Shown piece after piece: positions 12,326 to 22,124 of a DNA stretch of 64,000 bases. The stretch lies in the NCBI GenBank assembly GCA_002682825.1, contig NOKP01000001.1:808501-872500 (forward strand), read 5' to 3'. The stretch comes from Neonectria sp. B-13. Taxonomy: Eukaryota > Ascomycota > Sordariomycetes > Hypocreales > Nectriaceae. The first letter of the stretch is position 1. Every line of letters begins with the position of its first letter. The translations under genes were made by a program, and so were the position numbers. The notes under the pieces are model-generated. The model had not been told where the DNA came from and did no database searches. It was given only the letters and a program-made list of their open reading frames with translations.

Positions 12326-13490
12326 TTAGGATGATTCGGGCGGCGCCAGTGGCTTTCGACCGTATACAATGGTCCTGCGCAAGTAAGCAAGAGGCCCGAG
12401 TCACTCGAGTGGTAGACTAGGATACTGACGTTTGTAACCAGCCAAAGTTGGACTTCTTCCTCATCTCGTTGCGGAACTCGGAGACGAGCAGCAGAACCTC
12501 GTCCCGCTGCCAGCCCAAGACCTGGGTCAGGAGGAAGACGGCGAAGCCCTCGATGCTCTCGTCCAGAGCCAGCTGAAACAGGAGCCCGGCCTGCTGCAGG
12601 CGGGGGTCCCTAGGCCAGCCGTGGATCGGGGCCTTGACCTTCTTCTCGACAATGTCGACAAAGCCGGCGGCCTCCATGGTGTCGCGCATGGTGTGGCCGC
12701 GGGCGATGGCGAAGGACCGACCCATCTTCTCGCCGCCGGCGTAGAACAGCTCGGCCCAGCGGTTGAAGATGTGGTCGTCGGGGATGGCGACGTGGTCCGA
12801 CTCGATGCGCACGTCCATCTCCAGGTTCTGCATCCAGCCGCCGGGCTTGAGGTGGAAGAAGGCCTTGGCGTACAGGTCGTGCCAGTCGGGGATGCTGCCG
12901 TAGAGCGCGCGCAGATGCACGAAGTCGAAGTGGTCGGCCGGCCAGGTCCAGTCCTGCAGGCAGTCGTCGATGACGAACTCGACGTTGGGCGGCACCCACG
13001 GCGGCTGGATCGGGCTGAGGTCGGTGCCAATGATCTCCGTCTGCGGCAGCTGGTCGCCAAGGTCGATGGCCCAGATGCCGGTGCCGGTACCGACGTCGAG
13101 CACGCGGCCGGGGTTGTCGCCGATGGGCGCCAAGAACAGCCGGTCGTTGAGCGTCATCAGCAGCGCATTGTGGATGATGTCCAGGCCCTCATTCTGCTGG
13201 TCGTCGTTGGGCGCCCAGTACTCCGTCGTCTTGATGTTCTCGTACGTGCGCCCGTGCAGCCGCCGGTAGTCGAGGATGCTCTCTGAGATGGACGTGGTGG
13301 ACGATGCGACGCTGCTGGCGCCGAAGGCCGAATCGGCATCCGTGTCGTCGCCGTCGGCTTCATCATCGTCGCGCTGTGCAACGTCGAGGTCGGCCTCGAT
13401 GCGCGGCGAAGAGCCCAGGTGGTCTGCGGATGACGGGGACTTCGGGGGAGTCTTGGGCGACGACTTTCCGGGCGAGGTGCGATCGGCCAT
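12326..13490 (-). CDS. LaeA-like SAM-dependent methyltransferase
   Basis: Class I methyltransferase of the LaeA/TAM-domain group. Two exons (12430-13490 and 12326-12374) encode 369 aa. The last 49-nt exon supplies the family ending TIVYGRKP; without the splice the protein stops early at SVS. An acidic, Ser/Pro-rich N-terminus (1-85) precedes DYRRLHGRTYEN, an entry motif typical of the group. The SAM-binding motif I follows (LDVGTGTGIWAIDLGD), then IGTDLSPIQPPWVPPN and LKPGGWMQ. LaeA itself is a nuclear regulator of secondary metabolism, but most paralogues of this abundant family have unknown substrates, so no specific role is claimed. It lies about 11 kb from the ATRR gene; no functional link can be shown. 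Confidence 0.9.
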
Positions 13491-14885
13491 GATGGAGGAC
13501 TTGCGTGCATTTACTTACAGGAGCAACAGGGGACCGGGATGGACGCTGAGACAGAGGGAACCCAGTACAGCGAGCATGAGGGGGCGGGGCCTTTTATCCA
13601 ATTTATCCACCAGGCCCTTGATAAACGAACGACGCTTCGTTTCCTCCCCTGTCAACGAGGGAACAAACTCGTCATTTATGGCTTGGTCGGTTGCACATGT
13701 GGCGGACTGTGGCGGCCCGCGATGTGAGTTGTGAGGCGGGGAGCCAGAGAGAGTTAGCGATGGTCTCTCGCGCTGACTCTTCTGCTAGAGAGTCCCTCAG
13801 CCGTGTACTTCAAGACCTGGGGGACATCACGTTGTCATGGCCTCTGAAGATCGCGAACTAGACCGCTATATATGTTCTGATTGTGGGGAGACATGAGGCG
13901 GGCCGTTCCGCAGTCCGCACTAGACTTCAGCTAGTGGTTGAACTGTCCCGTTTCTGGTCTTGGTCTTTGGTAACAGAAGTTGATGAGCACACTGGAAGGT
14001 GCATGCGCTGGACAGAGAATACCATGTCATCAGACCTGAAGCTAAGGAGTACACCTCGACTATAAACCCGACCAGGCGGGGTCCCTTGCTGCTCTTCACG
14101 TCGTTCCTGTGTCGAGACTTGGCGGACCAAGAATCGCACTTTTCTTGAGCTACAAAGTCACAGTTCTGCGAAGGCCTCGGTATCAGCAGACACAGAACTC
14201 AAATCTATCGCCGCCTTTGTACAGCTCCCAGTCGCAACTCCGTCACTGTTTCGCAGTCATGCCACAAACACGACACCAATTCGGCAGACGGGCGTTTAAC
14301 ACCAGAGTCGAGACAGACAGGCGGATATACACCCCTAAAGCTACAATCGACCTATTTGTTCGAACGATGCGCTTCTGCGACCTATGAATAGCACGGGCGG
14401 ATCACCTTCAGCCCACCTTTTTGTTCTTTTCGGCTTCTGCGTCGTCATGGAGGTGACGTTGTCCCGGGTCATCCTCACTCTCCCTCCCCATGCTCCGGTT
14501 CGAAACCTCTGACTACGCGGATGCTGCAGGCTTCGAGACCAGGGACCAGACTCGTCGACTCGACTGAAACATTTGGCAATGCCGGGCGGGCGTAAACTCC
14601 CGGCAAGTAACACACATGTCGCCGGCCGTGATACCTTTCGTACCACAAACTCCTGGCGAGTATACCCTCGACCCGGGATTGTTCAGTACGTCACACCAAG
14701 CACACATGAGGGGCATATTAGAATAATCCATGAAATTTAATTACAGAATGTATCAAAGATGAGCCCTCGCAATAGAGGTTCTCTACCCAACACGTCCAAC
14801 GCCAGTTGCGCCTGTCCCATCGTTTTCCCAAGGTATCAACGCCATGCATGAGATTTATTACGCACAAGAGACAAAGAGGTATTTT
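13491..14885. other. Intergenic, no gene recognised
   Basis: 1.4 kb upstream of the LaeA-like gene and downstream of the arylsulfotransferase-family gene, both on the minus strand. Several short frames of 60-100 codons exist in overlapping frames with no family features. It should contain the LaeA-like promoter next to 13491. Confidence 0.45.
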
Positions 14886-16736
14886 TTAGTCGATCCGCCT
14901 CTCTTCTGGCTCGATCCGCTCGTACTTTCCGGCACCGTGGTCCCAGCCGTGCAGGTGATATCGCCGTCGCCAGAACCAGCGACCCAGAGTCGAGACGGTG
15001 GCCACGGCGCCGAGGATCATGCCCAGGATGATAAACCTGGTCATGGGCGAGTCGACGGCGGGCCAGATGGTGGTGACGTGGGCGGGCATCAGACACGGCT
15101 GGCCGGAGGCCATGTCGATGACAAAGGTCGAGCCCAGGATGGTGCCCTCGGCGGTGACGGCGGCGGCGGCGATGTAGCGGTGGCTGGTGCGGTTCCCGAG
15201 GAAGATCTCGGTCTCGAAGCCGGTGCGGTTGGCGACGGCGACGACGTTCTCGTGGCCGTTGAGCATGTTGGCGTATTCGGAAGCGAGCTGGGCGATGTTA
15301 GCGGGCACGAAACTGACGGGTGAAACAGGGATAGGAGAACCTACCACTACCCACGAGGCAATATCCGTGGCGCCGTTCCACGACAGCCAGACGGTGGCAT
15401 TCTCCGTGGTGCGGTAGGGGGCGTCGATGGCGGCGCTGGGGAGCCATCGCGGCCGGCCGGTCCAGTCGTGCTTGCTGACGCGGTACGCAAACATGTCGTT
15501 CTGGAAGCCAGTGCCCAGCGGGCCGCGCTGGACGTCCATGACGACGGTGCCGTCGGGCGTGTACTCGACGAAGCCCGGATTGTAGCCCCAGCCGACCATG
15601 ACGTTGCCGCTGTCGAGCGTGTGGAAGCCGCCCATGGCTCCCGAGTCGACGCGCGCCGGGTGGTAGTACTCCTGCACCACCCGCGCCGTCATGCCCTCGG
15701 CGTCGATGGCCAGGTGCAGGCCGCGGGTCCGACAGCCGTCCTCCTTGCAGGGCCCCGTGTACTCGCCGTGGTTGTCGAACATGGTGATGTGGCTCTGGTT
15801 CTTGTAGAACCGCGCGTCGTGCTGCCACCCGAAGTTGGTGGCCTGCCCGCCGCTGAGGTCCAGGAACTGGTTGCGGTGGCCGCCCAGCACCCAGATCGGG
15901 TGGCCGTCCTTGCCTGAGATCAGCGCCAGCATCGACATGTGGCGGCTGGAGATGAGGTAGTTGCCGTCGTCCGTCTTCTCCACCGAGTTGATGTGGAAGA
16001 AGTCGAAGCCCGATTCGTCGCTGACGCCGAAGCCGCTGCCGTAGCGCGCGTACGTCTCGGACACGTCGAAGTGCGGCGTGGCCGACCACGAGAAGATGAT
16101 TTTCTTGGTAACGAGGTCGATCTCCTGGAAGCCGTTCTCCATCAGCAGCCCGTCGACGGGGCCCCCGAGCGGCGTGCAGTCCCAGGGGATGCTCCAGTAC
16201 GTGGTGAAGATGGCGGTGCCGTAGGGCGTGACCTGCATCTCGTGCATGTCGGCGAGGGTGTCGTCGATGCCCTGCGCCGTGACGTTGTAGAGCAAGTCGT
16301 AGTTTTCGTTGTACACGAGGCCGTAGCCGTTAGCATGGCCGCGGTTGTGGACGCCCTCCCAGAAGACCATGTGGCGGGAGCCGTTGATCATCTGGACGTG
16401 CGACGTGTAGGTGTTGTCGTAGCGCTGGTCGGCGTAGACGAGGCTCAGGTCGCGGGCGTCGAGGATCATGGGGCCGGCCCGCATCGTGCCGTAGACGGAG
16501 CCGATGAAGATGTACCCGGCGTCGTCGGCGGCGCTCTGGTTGTAGGAGTTGACGTGTAGCACGGGGGCGATGATGTCCGAGGACCGGAACGTCTGGCTGG
16601 GGAAGCCGCTGCTGGCGTTGGAGAGGGCCGTGAAGGCGTCGAGGTTGTTATAGAGGGTCACGTCTGCGAGGGAGGAGCCGGCCCAGGCCAGCGCGGACAG
16701 CACAGCCGTGGCCCTGCATCTCCAGCTGGGCGCCAT
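14886..16736 (-). CDS. Arylsulfotransferase (ASST)-family secreted/membrane protein
   Basis: A single open frame of 616 aa. Residues 1-24 are a signal peptide, and a transmembrane helix near residues 567-590 (FIILGMILGAVATVSTLG) is followed by a short basic tail, giving a type I topology with a large outside domain. The body has the beta-propeller-like repeats seen in fungal arylsulfotransferase-family proteins: GYIFIGSVYG, DMHEMQVTPYGTAIFTTY, DFFHINSVEKTDDGNYLISSRH, WVLGGHRNQF, FGWQHDARF and MFDNHGEYTG. The His/Arg-rich segments match where bacterial ASST has its active site. Several N-x-S/T sites suggest glycosylation. Whether the fungal proteins transfer sulfate is not established, so the call is at family level. 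The frame holds GTGGGT-like sequences near 15340, but no intron of plausible length is needed. Confidence 0.85.
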   Translation of the reverse strand: MAPSWRCRATAVLSALAWAGSSLADVTLYNNLDAFTALSNASSGFPSQTFRSSDIIAPVLHVNSYNQSAADDAGYIFIGSVYGTMRAGPMILDARDLSLVYADQRYDNTYTSHVQMINGSRHMVFWEGVHNRGHANGYGLVYNENYDLLYNVTAQGIDDTLADMHEMQVTPYGTAIFTTYWSIPWDCTPLGGPVDGLLMENGFQEIDLVTKKIIFSWSATPHFDVSETYARYGSGFGVSDESGFDFFHINSVEKTDDGNYLISSRHMSMLALISGKDGHPIWVLGGHRNQFLDLSGGQATNFGWQHDARFYKNQSHITMFDNHGEYTGPCKEDGCRTRGLHLAIDAEGMTARVVQEYYHPARVDSGAMGGFHTLDSGNVMVGWGYNPGFVEYTPDGTVVMDVQRGPLGTGFQNDMFAYRVSKHDWTGRPRWLPSAAIDAPYRTTENATVWLSWNGATDIASWVVVGSPIPVSPVSFVPANIAQLASEYANMLNGHENVVAVANRTGFETEIFLGNRTSHRYIAAAAVTAEGTILGSTFVIDMASGQPCLMPAHVTTIWPAVDSPMTRFIILGMILGAVATVSTLGRWFWRRRYHLHGWDHGAGKYERIEPEERRID

Positions 16737-17063
16737 GAGACGGAGGAGGGGTTAGGAATGCCGTAAAGATGCTGAGAAATAGGTTGTATAAGGCGGGAAG
16801 TAGCGGGTCGTCGGTGGTGGCGGGAGGAGGAACTCGTAGGTTAGGAGAGAGGGGCGATATCAGAACAGACGGACAGCCAGAGCGGGAGCAATGGTGGCGG
16901 TAAAGATTGGACGCATCAAAGGACGTGATGGCGACAGCGAACAGTGGGATACAAAAGGCAGGATGAGTAAAGTAGTGGCGGTCTCACGAGAGTAAGCGAG
17001 GGCGGGCAGGACCGAACAGAAGAGGATGGCGAATGGTGGTCGAAGGCGGACTAATCGTGTGAT

Positions 17064-17220
17064 AAGGATGAGGATGAGGATGAGGATGAGGATGAAAGTC
17101 TCGCGCAATTAGAAGCGAAGCAAAGCAAAGAAAAGAAATGAGAGAATGAGAGAGAGAATAGAGAGAATAGAGAGGATAGAGGACGAGGCGGAGGAGAAGG
17201 AGACCAAGGAGAAAAGATTG
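17064..17220. repeat. gatgag microsatellite and purine-rich tract
   Basis: About five copies of the hexamer gatgag (17064-17096) are followed, after a short break, by a long purine-rich stretch with gagagaata units (about 17115-17220). On the coding strand of the neighbouring arylsulfotransferase-family gene this is a CT-rich tract 380-480 bp upstream of its start. CT-rich blocks are common near fungal transcription starts, so it may be part of that promoter. Confidence 0.7.
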
Positions 17221-19990
17221 AACGATATTGTGGTCGAGACCGGGTTTGCACTGAGATCTGGGATCGAGGGACAGCCATCCTGATATACAACCTACCCAGG
17301 CCCAGGTTTCGGGGAGCGAGACAGCCTGCGTCTTCCATGCCGGGTGTATTCTGGATGTAAGTCGAAGGGGAGGGTGCGTGTAGGGCGACGTAGCACTGTA
17401 CGTACGTACGTCTTCTGTCCGTCCTCCAGAAAAGACGACGCTCGTTCGTCCACTCATCGCACGCTCCGTCGCTCCAAAGGGAACAAGGGTGCGGCCACGA
17501 ACAAGGCCCCGATTGGGCCTGGTGGAATCGCCGCTCTTCGCACTTGTTCCCTTGATGCTTGACCACTCCACCGGCGCTCCTGGGAGGTGACGTAAGACGC
17601 GAGTTGTGCTGTGCAGAGTTGGTTGTGCCGAGGCTTTGGATGGTGTTTCTTTTGTTCTTTTTTGCAGTGAGTCTGTAGTCTGTGGTTCTATATGACGACT
17701 TGTTGTTATCTCACCAGAAGAGCAAAACTCGGGGTGGTTTGCTGGCTGTATCCCAAGTATTCAAAGTCGTGGTCTGAACCGGCGCTATGCCGTTGGGAGA
17801 TGCTTAACGTTATGGAGGAGATTAGCCGCGGCACTAGTCATGTCAAGTCTACTCACCTGGGATGTCGCCAGTAGACTAAAGCCATTACCACTGCCGTCTT
17901 GGTCGAGGGCTATCTACGTACTCTTCGACTCCCAGCAATGCGTATTACGATCCGACTCACCGAAAACCACAAATAAACTGTCAATCTAACAACAGACATT
18001 AAGTGCCAACCACCGAGTACTCGATCACGGAGTCTTCACTGAAACAATTGTGCAACAGCATCATCACACGCCCGCAGGCCACCTTCGTCCTCTCCACGAA
18101 ACAGACGCCTGCCACCCAGCGAGCAGTGCCCTTTCTCCCTACCAGGAAGTAAAAGCAGCATGGGGCGCCGTCTCCGCTTCCTAACTGGGCCCGTTGACGC
18201 AAGCCCTGCGCAGGGTTCGGGCGGTCGCCCGGTCCTGTTCCCAGTAAAGTGGACGGGAGGGAAGTGGGTGAAAGCACCGAAGGTCCGCCTACAGAAGTGT
18301 CAAGCTGCACGCGCCGGCTCTCACCTGGATGGATGGATGGGGTCGTGGACGCCGCGCGGTTGGGCGGGTTTGCGTACGTATGTTTTCTCTGCAACAGGCG
18401 ATGGCGATGCGGCTGCTTGCTGTCGGTCTTCCCTTCGTGGGATGACGGTGAGGCCCTAAGTATATCCTCGGACAACGGGCTCATATCATCCCCCGTTCTT
18501 CAAGCCCGTGCTCCCGGAAGATTCGTTGTCTCGGCACTCCGCAGTGTCGTTTCAATATTCGTCCCGTTTTGCAAGCTCGCCCTACGGCCTTGGCTGCATC
18601 ATGGGAGAGACAAGACTCACCAAGCCCGAGACACGCCCCGAGCAGGACGAACCAACAGAAGAGACTCTTGGGGTATTTGGGAGACAGGGAAGCCCACATC
18701 AGACGACTCGAACCAAAGTCCTTTCTTACATGCCCTAACTTCTTATTAAACCCCCTTGACGCCGCGCTACACTGAATTAATGGGATGCTGCTCGACGCAC
18801 ACGCTGGGGGTGTAGCCAGCCACGACCACGACCACCACCTCCTCCCCCACCGAGTCCTCAGACTGCCGCCGTGCCAAGAACGCCGCCGAGGGTTTGGCGT
18901 GATGGATGTTTGATCGTAGCCCAGCCTTGATTTGCCTCGTGGGGTTTGTGCTTGTGCGTGCTCCACACCGAGCCACGCGTTCTCACACGACAAGCCGGGA
19001 GGGGGCCGCGATGGCCCGAACGACGAGCAGGAAAATCCCCACGGCGCGGGACGTGGGAGAGACGACGACGACGACGACGCTGCTTTTTCCCTTCGCATGC
19101 ATCTGCGAGGAAAACCGGTTTGATTACGTGGCGGGTTCTGATGCCGATGATGCTGATCCCCATGTCCCGCGGGTGGTGTCTCATGTCTTAGTCGTCAGGC
19201 TCTCTCCACAATCGAAACGACCCGTGGGAATGGAAATATGGAAATAGGGGAGCCGCCCGACTCCCGTCAGCATAGAGAGAGAAGGTTAACCGGCCTTGCA
19301 AATGCGTCGAATTCCGGTGTCTGGTTATAATTATAATGAGTGACTTCACTTCGTCTGTTGTCGGTTGCCACGGAAGATGATCTCAAGCCGTTTCCATGGG
19401 GTTCTGCTCTCTTGAAGCTCATACGATGCCACTGATACCGGCCGACGCGGCTCTTCTCTACGATATCCAGCGAGAGTCCGTCCCCGACATCCAGGACTAA
19501 GATTAACTCTACATGTGAGGACTACCGAGCACTATATTATATAGTAAGCTGATCTATTTCCCGTTACCGCTGCATCCCCTTCCCCTGACCTGCATGCGAT
19601 AGTCCGTCCCTCCATCCCAAAAACAACCACCAACCCACCGGCTCTCGCAATGTCGGAACCTGAGGAAATACCGACGAGATGGACACCCGGCAACTCCATG
19701 CAGAACACAGGGGTCGTAGCGTGCGGCGGCCCCTCTTGGACGCAACGCTATGCCCTGTGTCTTACGACAGCTGCTCCTAGAAGTCCCCTGGAGAAATGGA
19801 GTTGGGCCCCGCCCGCGACTCCCGGCGTTCCGGGTCTCGGGATTGCGGGCTGCCGACGGCCGGCAGGGTCGGAAACTCGGGGCTTTCTGCCTTGGGGATT
19901 TACCTAATGCGGTAGTAGGTGTTGAGAAGTTCAGCAGATTGAGTTTCGTTTGGCCTTCTCTCTTCTCTCCCCCGGATGCTCGTATACGAT

Positions 19991-20020
19991 CCCATCGACG
20001 ATTAACCCATCGACGATTAA
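19991..20020. repeat. Perfect 15-bp tandem duplication
   Basis: The unit cccatcgacgattaa occurs twice without gap in the gene-poor interval. Seen directly; no function inferred. Confidence 0.9.
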
Positions 20021-20936
20021 CGCGAATTTAAGTTTGTGACTACCGCTATCGGGGAGAAACTATGACTTTATGCTTCAGCCTTCGTAGATGCTTAATGGCA
20101 ATGCTGATCCTCTGATCTCTCCCAGAACAGCTCCAGACCTCCCAAAAGCTGGCACTAGAGCTCGGACAGGAACTTCCGCAACTTGATCATATTTCCCGAT
20201 GAAAATTCAGCCCATACTTCTCAATTCAGACATGTACTACTAGCACGGCGCTTCTGATGTCCATCTGAAGTCTGCGAAAAGGGAAGATCAAAAGTTCACG
20301 CGCCAGACACTCCCAACATGTTGACATCGCATACCGAGCTTATCGGAGTCTTCACTAACATCCTTACCGTCATTTCCTTAAGACAACTCGCCGTCTAGGT
20401 CAAGAATGCGGTAGAGACTCAGACATGGGTTCTCCCGTCATCGGCCTACCGAAGAGTCCTACTTGGAGAACATCCATCATACAGGCTCACAGAAAGTAGG
20501 CATCGTGACAATGACGCACACCATATTCGAAATACACATCAAGAGTCTCTATCTCAACAATAGCGATCAACTGCTCACAAAAACATTACCTTCTACTAAC
20601 TATTCTCAGTCCGTCTCCAATGACACCGGTTCAATCCTCAATCCCCATCAGGTCATTAAACAGAAAGTTCGTCCATCAGCAACTGTCATCTGCATCCAAA
20701 CTACAACAATTCTACTCCCAAAAACTTAATCTCTCGTCACGCATATTAAGTATCACAAGTTCACATGACAAGCAGACACAACCAGTTTCCTCAAGTATGT
20801 TACAATTGAAGCGCCCCCACAGGGGGCTACCCAGAATAAATATATCTACAGTTGACGAATAAATCTACTGCGCACCCTCCAAAAATCGCGGGCCACCACC
20901 ATCAAAGGGGTTGGCCCGACTTCTCCGCGCTGCGCT

Positions 20937-22124
20937 CTAGTTGGTGCAGGCGGGAGCGGCAGCAGTGACGGTCACGTACTTGGTGTGGTGCTTGGTCTGG
21001 GGCTTGCCCGACACGGTCACGTACGAGGTAACGGCGCTGTAGTTGCCGGAGCCGGAGTTGCCAGAGCCGCTGGAGCCAGACTGAGCGGCGGCGGAGGAGG
21101 AAACCTGGGCGACGGCGGTGACGGAGGCAGCCTGGGTCACGCTGACAGCGGCCTGGGTGATGCTGGCCTCGGTGTCCTCATCGTCATCGTACTCATCATC
21201 ATCGGCAGGGCACTCCTCATCGTCGGCGGAGTCGTCCTCACCATCATCAGCCTCGTCATCGGCGGGGCACTCATCGTCGTCGGCAGAGTCATCCTCGCCA
21301 TCGTCGTACTCATCGTCGTCGTCGGCAGGGCACTCCTCGTCGTCAGCGGCAGCGGCAGAGGTGGTGGCAGCAGGGGCCTCAGCGGTGGTCACGGCGCCGG
21401 TCTGAGTAACGGCAGCAAGGGCGGTGGTGACGACGGAAGAGGCAGCCTCGGAAGAAGCAGCCTTGGAGGAGGCAGCAACGGCGGTGGAAGCAGCAGCCGA
21501 CGAAGCGGCGGCGGTGGAGGAGACAGCGGAAGAGACAGCGGACTCGGAGCCGCCGGAGGAGCTGCCGCCGATAGTGAAATCAACGCAAGACTCGTAGGTC
21601 TGGTCGATATCGGGAGCGTCCCAGAACCACTGCAGGACGCAGTCGCCGGCGGTGGTGCAGTCGCTGCCGAGGTCGTCGGGGAGGGTGACGCTGAAGGCGG
21701 AGTTGTTGGCGGCGACACCGGCGTTGGAGGCGTAGTTGGAGAACTCGATCAGGGGCTCGCCGATGATGGAGTTGGTGCTGGTCTTGACGACGGACACATT
21801 GGCGTAGCCGGTGTGGGGAGCGGCGATGGTGACGGTGAAGGGGATCGTCTCGCCCAGGGCGAAGCTCTGGACGTTGTCCTTGTTGTCGTCGAGGAGGAAG
21901 CCCTTGCAGAGCCACAGGTTGCAGGCCTCGGCGTCGAAGTCGGTGCCGACGACCTGGAAGATGCCCTGGACGTTGCCGTTGATGTCCGACGACTGCTGGT
22001 TGAAGGGCTGCTCGCCACAAGCGGCCTTGTAGGCGGTGCCGGGCTCACGGGCGGGGGGGTCCTGGACGAAGCCGTGGGCGGCGACGAGGGGCAGGAGAGC
22101 GGCGAGGGCGGCGAAGTGCTGCAT
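20937..22124 (-). CDS. Secreted LPMO-like / chitin-binding type-4 protein with acidic Cys-repeat tail
   Basis: Intronless, 395 aa. The signal peptide (1-16) ends in VAA and the mature protein begins with His17, as needed for the copper histidine brace of lytic polysaccharide monooxygenases. A second candidate ligand is His104 in IAAPHTGYANVSV. The domain runs to the motif CVLQWFWDAPDIDQTYESCVDF-like segment near residue 190 and has paired cysteines. It resembles fungal proteins annotated as chitin-binding type-4/LPMO_10-like. A Ser/Ala/Thr-rich linker follows, then an Asp/Glu-rich region with a repeated ECPADD motif, and a C-terminus with HHTKYVTVT. No GPI signal is present. Oxidative polysaccharide cleavage is inferred; activity on any substrate is unproven for this subgroup. 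The promoter side has a TATA-like and CT-rich core. Confidence 0.82.
   Translation of the reverse strand: MQHFAALAALLPLVAAHGFVQDPPAREPGTAYKAACGEQPFNQQSSDINGNVQGIFQVVGTDFDAEACNLWLCKGFLLDDNKDNVQSFALGETIPFTVTIAAPHTGYANVSVVKTSTNSIIGEPLIEFSNYASNAGVAANNSAFSVTLPDDLGSDCTTAGDCVLQWFWDAPDIDQTYESCVDFTIGGSSSGGSESAVSSAVSSTAAASSAAASTAVAASSKAASSEAASSVVTTALAAVTQTGAVTTAEAPAATTSAAAADDEECPADDDDEYDDGEDDSADDDECPADDEADDGEDDSADDEECPADDDEYDDDEDTEASITQAAVSVTQAASVTAVAQVSSSAAAQSGSSGSGNSGSGNYSAVTSYVTVSGKPQTKHHTKYVTVTAAAPACTN
21168..21345 (-). repeat. Imperfect tandem repeat encoding acidic Cys-containing tail
   Basis: Three imperfect units of roughly 60 bp rich in tcgtcg/tcatca encode Asp/Glu-rich blocks, each holding one ECPADD motif, in the C-terminal part of the LPMO-like protein. 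The single cysteines are regularly spaced. Unit boundaries are approximate. Confidence 0.75.

Larger units (their letters stand above)
16737..20936. other. Gene-poor interval, 4.2 kb
   Basis: Lies upstream of the arylsulfotransferase-family gene and downstream of the LPMO-like gene. It contains low-complexity tracts (17064-17220, and a gac repeat near 19058-19078) and a perfect 15-bp tandem duplication at 19991-20020. Many overlapping frames of 60-200 codons occur on both strands, but none shows a domain, signal peptide, or plausible exon structure. The part from about 20040 to 20880 is more A/T-rich than its surroundings. No transposon ends or tRNA were recognised. Confidence 0.45.

Noticed and set aside
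15300..15345. Possible short intron inside the arylsulfotransferase-family gene
   Set aside because: Donor and acceptor would be only about 33 bp apart, shorter than a workable intron, and the frame is open without it.
16984..17571. 195- and 171-codon overlapping frames upstream of the arylsulfotransferase-family gene
   Set aside because: They depend on the gatgag and GA-rich low-complexity tracts, giving His-Pro and Ser runs, and have no domain or splice structure.
17999..19250. Several frames of 80-205 codons on both strands
   Set aside because: They overlap one another in all frames, contain simple-sequence translation (Asp, Arg or Ser runs) and show no family features.
20463..20729. 88-codon plus-strand frame followed by AATAAA sequences near 20835 and 20857
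   Set aside because: Lies in an A/T-rich gap, no features; the hexamers are expected by chance in such sequence.
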